Source of the DNA: Isoetes engelmannii
Lineage: Eukaryota; Streptophyta; Lycopodiopsida; Isoetales; Isoetaceae
Direction: 5' to 3'
Length of the DNA stretch: 22,998 nt
NCBI GenBank assembly: GCA_011763485.2
Contig: JAANSK020252495.1
Coordinates: 1 to 22,998 of the forward strand
Shown here: positions 18,703 through 22,998 of the stretch, in pieces
How positions within the stretch are numbered: position 1 is the first letter of the stretch
Layout of the letters: every line of letters starts with the position of its first letter
Position numbers and translations under genes: made by a program
Notes under the pieces: generated by a model
Database searches by the model: none
Told to the model about the DNA's origin: nothing
The model's input: only the letters and a program-made list of their open reading frames with translations

Positions 18703-18866
18703 TTGATATCAAGACATGCATTGTTTATGGCTTGAGCATCATGCTCCTCTTTGCACCCATAAATCATTAAAAAGTTAAGCAGAACATTCCAAAGATAGAT
18801 GGCAATAAAGAAGAAAACATAATGGCTCTGAAAAATGCCCTTCAGCTTTGATGGCAGTAACAACAA

Positions 18867-19229
18867 AAGAATGTGATGGCTTTAAAAAATGAAATCAATT
18901 AATAGATCACAAGACCACAAGGTTTCTAAAGATCCATGGTGTGGAGATATTAGCCTCCTTAATGTTTAGTTCCTTAAAGAAGCAACCTGACTAGGTGCAG
19001 ACAACATAAATACCTACATTTCAAAGGTAAATGATGGGGAAATATTGCTACAAAGTACTTCAATATTGTAAACAGTTATATATACCACCCTCATTCCCAC
19101 TATCCAGAAATAAATGAATGACAAATTACATCTCTTCGTTACATCTGACCAAGTCTAATGTCAAGCATCTCATGCTGACTAAGTTTAATGTCAAGCATGT
19201 GCATCTAGGAATAAAATAAGCAGAACATT
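18867..19229. other. Stretch between two gene relics
   Basis: AT-rich, no recognisable feature. A short direct repeat, taatgtcaagcat, occurs near 19157 and 19187. Confidence 0.4.
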
Positions 19230-19625
19230 TCTACTAAAGGAATATAATCCGATGTTGTTGACATATACTGTTGATGGAACCGACAGGCTTTTCGCCAGTT
19301 GTAGTAGACCATCGAAGCACCATTTCCAGACTCCAAAGCCGTTTCAAAATGCCAATACAAAGTTGTGCCTGTATAAATGTAAATGTTTAGGTGTATTTGT
19401 AGACAGCCTTTGCTTTCGCAAGTTCCAATGAGGAAAACATACACTACTGCAGTACAAGAAGAGAAAGCTTAATCATCGGAACAACACTTAAAAAAATATC
19501 TCCAACCTGCATCATGCACCAATCTCCACTTATTTTGGGAAGCAGACATAAAGCAGAGGGCACCCAGGGCACAAGCAAGGAATCGTGCAGTTTGTAGGTC
19601 ATAATATGAAAAAAGTTTCCATATT
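19230..19625 (-). pseudogene. Two splice-bounded exon remnants of an unidentified gene
   Basis: An exon-like block at 19625-19507 lies between an acceptor (ttggcag) and a donor (GCAG|GTTGG). One frame is open throughout and reads IWKLFSYYDLQTARFLACAL, then GALCFMSASQNKWRLVHDA. A second block begins after tttatacag near 19370. In the matching phase it gives GTTLYWHFETALESGNGAS, then MVYYNWRKACRFHQQY, with a second open frame also possible. The alanine- and leucine-rich helical look and ALGALC plus HDAG are reminiscent of armadillo-type repeats, but I do not recognise the family. No complete gene can be built. Same strand as the PPR and BRUTUS-like relics. Confidence 0.35.
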
Positions 19626-19895
19626 CTGCCAATAGAAATGCACAGTGATGTTAAATTAAGCAATAAGAGATGAAGAAAGGGATGTAGCACTACCGTAAGA
19701 CAGTATGAGGAAGATCCCCAAACCAGGAAGACCCCTCCCGTATATGAAATACCTCCATTGAAAAACTCGAAGACCTCTAACGTACCATCAAAATTTTCAA
19801 ACCTTACCTACTCCATTCGTATACGTATGGAAATCCCCTTCCGTACACGCGTTATTATACGATTTCTTAAATGTGCACCCCCCCAAGTCTTCATG
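19626..19895. other. Short intergenic stretch
   Basis: No gene recognised. A run of seven or eight C's (gtgcacccccccc-like) lies near 19877; a g-run with ggtgcag occurs in the opposite sense near 14975-14985, next to the related dispersed repeat. Confidence 0.4.
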
Positions 19896-19990
19896 GTCTT
19901 CCCCCAGAGTTTTAGTTAAAGTTCTCAGATGTCATTAAACATGATTTATTTTTTATTTTCTTTTCTTTGAAGGACCAATGAAACTACTTT
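19896..19990. repeat. Dispersed repeat, second copy
   Basis: Related to 14840-14935. Shared blocks are tcttcccc, atgtcattaaaca, a t-rich run, tttgaaggacca and aactactt. The LINE at 20006-22640 is inserted a few bases beyond its end. Confidence 0.6.
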
Positions 19991-20005
19991 CTTCTCATAA
20001 CATAG

Positions 20006-20085
20006 AATTGAATTGAATTGAATTGAATTGAATTGAATTGAATTGAATTGAATTGAATTGAATTGAATTGAATTGAATTGAATTG
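20006..20085 (-). repeat. (AATTG)16, the 3' tail of a LINE
   Basis: Sixteen uninterrupted aattg units (80 bases) directly abut the LINE terminal core at 20086. On the element's strand this is a (CAATT)n 3' tail in place of poly(A). The perfect array suggests either a young insertion or later slippage. Confidence 0.9.
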
Positions 20086-22640
20086 GTTTTTATCATCCAT
20101 TGAGACCAATGGGCCTATGGGACCCAAACAAAGAAAGAGCGCAATAGATGCAGTACTGTCCAGGATTAAAAAACACCGTCCTGAAGGGTTTTCAAGGGAA
20201 AAAACTTAGCAGTAATAAGCCTGTTGATAGACTGTACAATGTTACACATTAATAAAGTATTGGAGGGCACAACTGGGTGTGCAGATCCATAACCTTTTAG
20301 AGATATGATCCCACTATCCCCATTGAAGTCATGTGTAGCATCACATGGAGCAGTTGGTCTGGTAGAATCAACTCAAGATAGCATGCCCTGACAGGTTCAA
20401 ATGCTGGGCAATACTGAACTGTGTGGTACTCGTCCTCAATAACTCTCAGCTGGCAACACTGAGATAGCCTGTCCTGTCGCGCTTCTCGGGATCCATCTAC
20501 CTGTCTCAATTCGAAGGCGGTGTACACCTATGCGAATTGACGCAATGAGTATGCGCTTCATTAGAGATAAATGTGCCCGCATGCACTCTTGTGGCATTAA
20601 TCTGGTTTTTGTAGTGTGCAGTTTTTACCTGTTCCAAAGCCGGGATCTCAAAGCTTGTCAAGGAAACATGCATCGAGATACTGCCTCAGGTTATTGTGAT
20701 CCTCCTTGTTTTCTACCTGTATGCATCTATGCTCCTGCACATTCCATCTGGAGAGCCAATTTGCTCGCTTATCCTTCCAGCAGGGGTTGCGGACCTATTG
20801 TCATGGCATATGTGAGGTTTGGGAGGCGAGTGTTGCCCATATTGACTACCTTCTGAAAGTAGATGAGGTGACGGTCTAATGCCGCCCTTTGTAAAGGCAA
20901 GAAACCGGTTTCCTACAGAAGTATCTGATACAAGACCGTGAACTTGACCCTAAGTGCCCGACCTAGAAATGCCTTCTGAACCCACTCCAAGTCATTCCAA
21001 GTTGCAAGTGATACCATCGATCCCCAAACCTCCACTCGATAGAGAAGAACGGGATCCACCAAGACCCTGAACAAGTGTGATTGGTAAGCCCAGTCGTAAA
21101 GCTCTACTTTGTAACTATTGTTTTGCATTGCATATAGAGCTTTCCAGCCTACCGCCACTAAAGTGTCCCAAAATGTGGTAGTATTGAACACTCCCAAGTA
21201 CTTGTAGGTGGAAACAACCTCCACATTTTTTCCTTGACAAGTGAAGGAAGACCATCTTGGTCGGCACAACGGCAAGATGAGGAGCACTTTAATCTTAGCC
21301 AAATTCACGTGTCGAAGGCATCCAAATGCTGCTCCATGTCAGCCCAGGTGTAAGATAAGGGGTCCACATCATCGGTGTAGATGAGCTTCCAGACAATATG
21401 GTGTATGAGCTGAGTCCCTCCACCTCCTTGCTGAACAAGCCAACCCTCTAGTTGATCAATGTATAGACCAAACAATGTTGAAGAGAGTGGGCATCCTTGG
21501 CAGACTCCAATGCTACGGTTTATAAGTTGGCCTGACGGTGGTATTCGGGTTGAGCATGTTTCCTACAACTGGTACACGACATTTTGCAATCCTGGAGGGA
21601 CTTCTAACTGCGTCAAGCTTCTCCCTAGGTATTGTGTCAAAGGCTTTTGTAAAATCGACAAAGCAACAATACAGGTCCTGCCGATAATTTCTGTTATCTT
21701 CTATCAAAGCCTGCAATGTGGAAAAATGATCAATGATGGATTGTCGGGTCCTGAAGCTTGCCTGTATAAGAGCTCGGACCTTTGTTTCCTCTACCGCCAT
21801 CAATTGATGCTCCAGAATGCCAACCAACAATTTTGCAAACACCAGGCTGACCATGATCGCATGATAGTTGGTTGGATAGTGAGGATCACCTATCTTATAG
21901 TTGGGAACTACTCCGTTGGTGATCCACTATGGAAGGAAGTCTTCCTGAAGTGCCCTGTTGAACAACCATGCTAGAAGGGAGAAGATTTCTGGCCTTCCCC
22001 ACTTGAGCAACTCTGCCTGCATTACATCCAGATCCGCAGCCTTGCCATTGGTGAGGCGCCGCAAGCACTAAGTGATCTCCTCCTCTGTGATTACTAGTGG
22101 CGGGCCCATCTATAAGGGTACCTGAGGTCGAACCCCGAGAGGATCATAAAGCTGCAGAGAATTCTCTAAAATTCTTCTCCAAAATGTCCTTGGGTGATGA
22201 TCAAGGAGGAGAAACATTTTCCGCTGATGTCTCACAATATATTAGGCCTTCTTGGTTTTGAAAAAAGGGTCATATTGTTTGATTACTTGTACTCGCAAAG
22301 CAGAGTCAGTGACTAGTCGAAGCAAGCATTTAAGTTCGTTACATTCAGCATCAAACCACCGGTTCTGAGAAAAGCTTGCAGCGTGTGAGGGTCTCTGTGG
22401 CGGGATCTCCCAGATAATATATCGACAGCAGTGAGGAGTACAATGATCAACTGGCCAGCTTGTTGTTGCTAGCTCATCTGCGGGCATATCGGCATAGGAC
22501 TCTGTGTGATCGTAGTCCCGAGTCTCCTGTCTTTCAATAAGTGAAGCTAGAGGAGGATGGCCACTGTGCAAGACCATTGCAGATAGCCAAATCAAATTTC
22601 TAGCGCCTACTCGAGCACACTCTAGAAACAACAACACACA
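20086..22640 (-). mobile_element. 5'-truncated LINE with ORF2 and 3' UTR
   Basis: An L1-like non-LTR retrotransposon of about 2.55 kb. Read on the minus strand it enters within or just after the endonuclease region near 22640, runs through the reverse transcriptase and C-terminal region, and ends with a 3' UTR (attactgctaag, then gggtcccataggcccattgg) and the (CAATT)n tail. No ORF1 is present. The left flank at 20001-20005 should be one half of a target-site duplication, but I could not find its partner in the remaining sequence on the right, so the 5' boundary is uncertain. Confidence 0.8.
20297..22640 (-). pseudogene. LINE ORF2 (endonuclease end, reverse transcriptase, C-terminal region), frameshifted
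   Basis: ORF2 nicks the target DNA and copies element RNA into it. On the minus strand NRWFDAECNELKCLLRLV near 22360-22300 is the linker between endonuclease and RT. WITNGVVPNYKIGDP and NYHAIMVSLVFAKLL (21930-21830) open the RT. CCFVDFTKAFDT (about 21670-21635) holds the first catalytic Asp, SIGVCQGCPLS lies near 21515-21480, and YTDDVD near 21385-21365 keeps both Asp residues of the YxDD box. YKYLGVFNTTTFWDTL and PVLLYRVEVWG follow (21190-21030). The C-terminal zinc-like region (HRLRIETGRW, then RLSQCCQLRVIEDEYH) is at 20520-20410 with a frameshift inside. Several shifts and stops, such as the TAG before WITNG, make it inactive, yet it keeps more catalytic residues than the copy at 7741-9062. 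Confidence 0.85.
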
Positions 22641-22998
22641 ACAACCAAGTTGTCTTAGTGCAACGTATCCATGGCTTCTTGCTCTCATCCCATGTTTTTT
22701 TGCCCTTGGTTTTGCCGTTTCATGCCTGACGGTGTGCATAGAGGATGTTGACATTGTGCATAGAGGATGTTGGGTCTATAGTATTGTGGCATTTTTTCCA
22801 GTTCACACTCTTCTGTTGGTTTTCTCGTTCTCTTTCTCGTTTATGTTGGTATATGGTTTTGAGGTGTTAGTGTACGCGGTTGCTCAAGGGCTCCTTGTGT
22901 TTACTCAAGTTCGCTTTCATTAATGCACCAATTCATTAATTTGAGAATTCTCAAAATTCTCTTTTGCTCCAAATAGCTTATAGCATGCGTATAAAGCT
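22641..22998. other. Right-hand edge, no gene recognised
   Basis: Holds an 18-base direct repeat, tgtgcatagaggatgttg, at 22733 and 22755 (period 22), and a perfect 16-base palindrome, tttgagaattctcaaa, at 22940-22955. No coding region is supported. Confidence 0.5.

Noticed and set aside
20006-20085. Telomere-like or satellite array
   Set aside because: The unit aattg is not telomeric, and the array directly abuts a LINE 3' core, so it is the element's tail.
21459-21974. 171-codon ORF on +
   Set aside because: Antisense shadow of the LINE reverse transcriptase on the minus strand, whose motifs are clear.
22242-22754. 170-codon minus ORF as a host gene
   Set aside because: It contains the NRWFDAEC linker of LINE ORF2. 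The upstream half is the endonuclease end or flank, read partly in another frame.

Overview
The window looks like nuclear DNA of a land plant. The evidence is one well-preserved, intron-containing plant-type cytosolic glycerol-3-phosphate dehydrogenase gene, relics of PPR and BRUTUS-like genes (both typical of plant genomes), small introns with GT/AG ends, and a high load of decayed non-LTR retrotransposons (LINEs). A fern or another non-flowering vascular plant is my guess; that is inference from the overall texture, not proven. No search was run, so family names rest on motifs I can read.

Layout. 1-351: a GC-rich block with a 71-bp direct repeat. 352-4171: no recognisable gene, only a few splice-like signals on +. 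4172-5098: a degraded LINE fragment with ORF1 but no ORF2 (+), between two 75-bp direct repeats. 5594-9062 (-): a nested composite. An ORF2-bearing LINE (reverse transcriptase and C-terminal region, then its 3' UTR) is interrupted just after ORF2 by a second ORF1-only element, which has a repetitive telobox-like 5' region, ORF1 and its own 3' UTR. 10118-12438 (-): the five-exon NAD-dependent glycerol-3-phosphate dehydrogenase gene, the only apparently intact gene. 12945-14990: tandem duplications, hairpin or MITE-like structures and several LINE 3' ends. 16200-19625 (-): remnants of four unrelated genes, all on one strand: an unidentified exon pair, a PPR gene, a BRUTUS-like hemerythrin E3 ligase and a P450-like N-terminus. 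20006-22640 (-): another 5'-truncated LINE with RT motifs, ending in sixteen perfect AATTG units. 22641-22998: nothing recognised except a short repeat.

How it fits together. The dehydrogenase would work in cytosolic glycerolipid and redox metabolism. Nearly everything else is mobile-element debris. The most interesting pattern is a pair of LINE copies in which ORF1 runs straight into a 3' UTR with no ORF2. They share only a short 3'-terminal core with the ORF2-bearing LINEs, which suggests a half-LINE family that borrows the reverse transcriptase of its partner. A second pattern is the same-strand series of gene fragments with introns retained, compatible with gene capture by a transposon or with simple decay.
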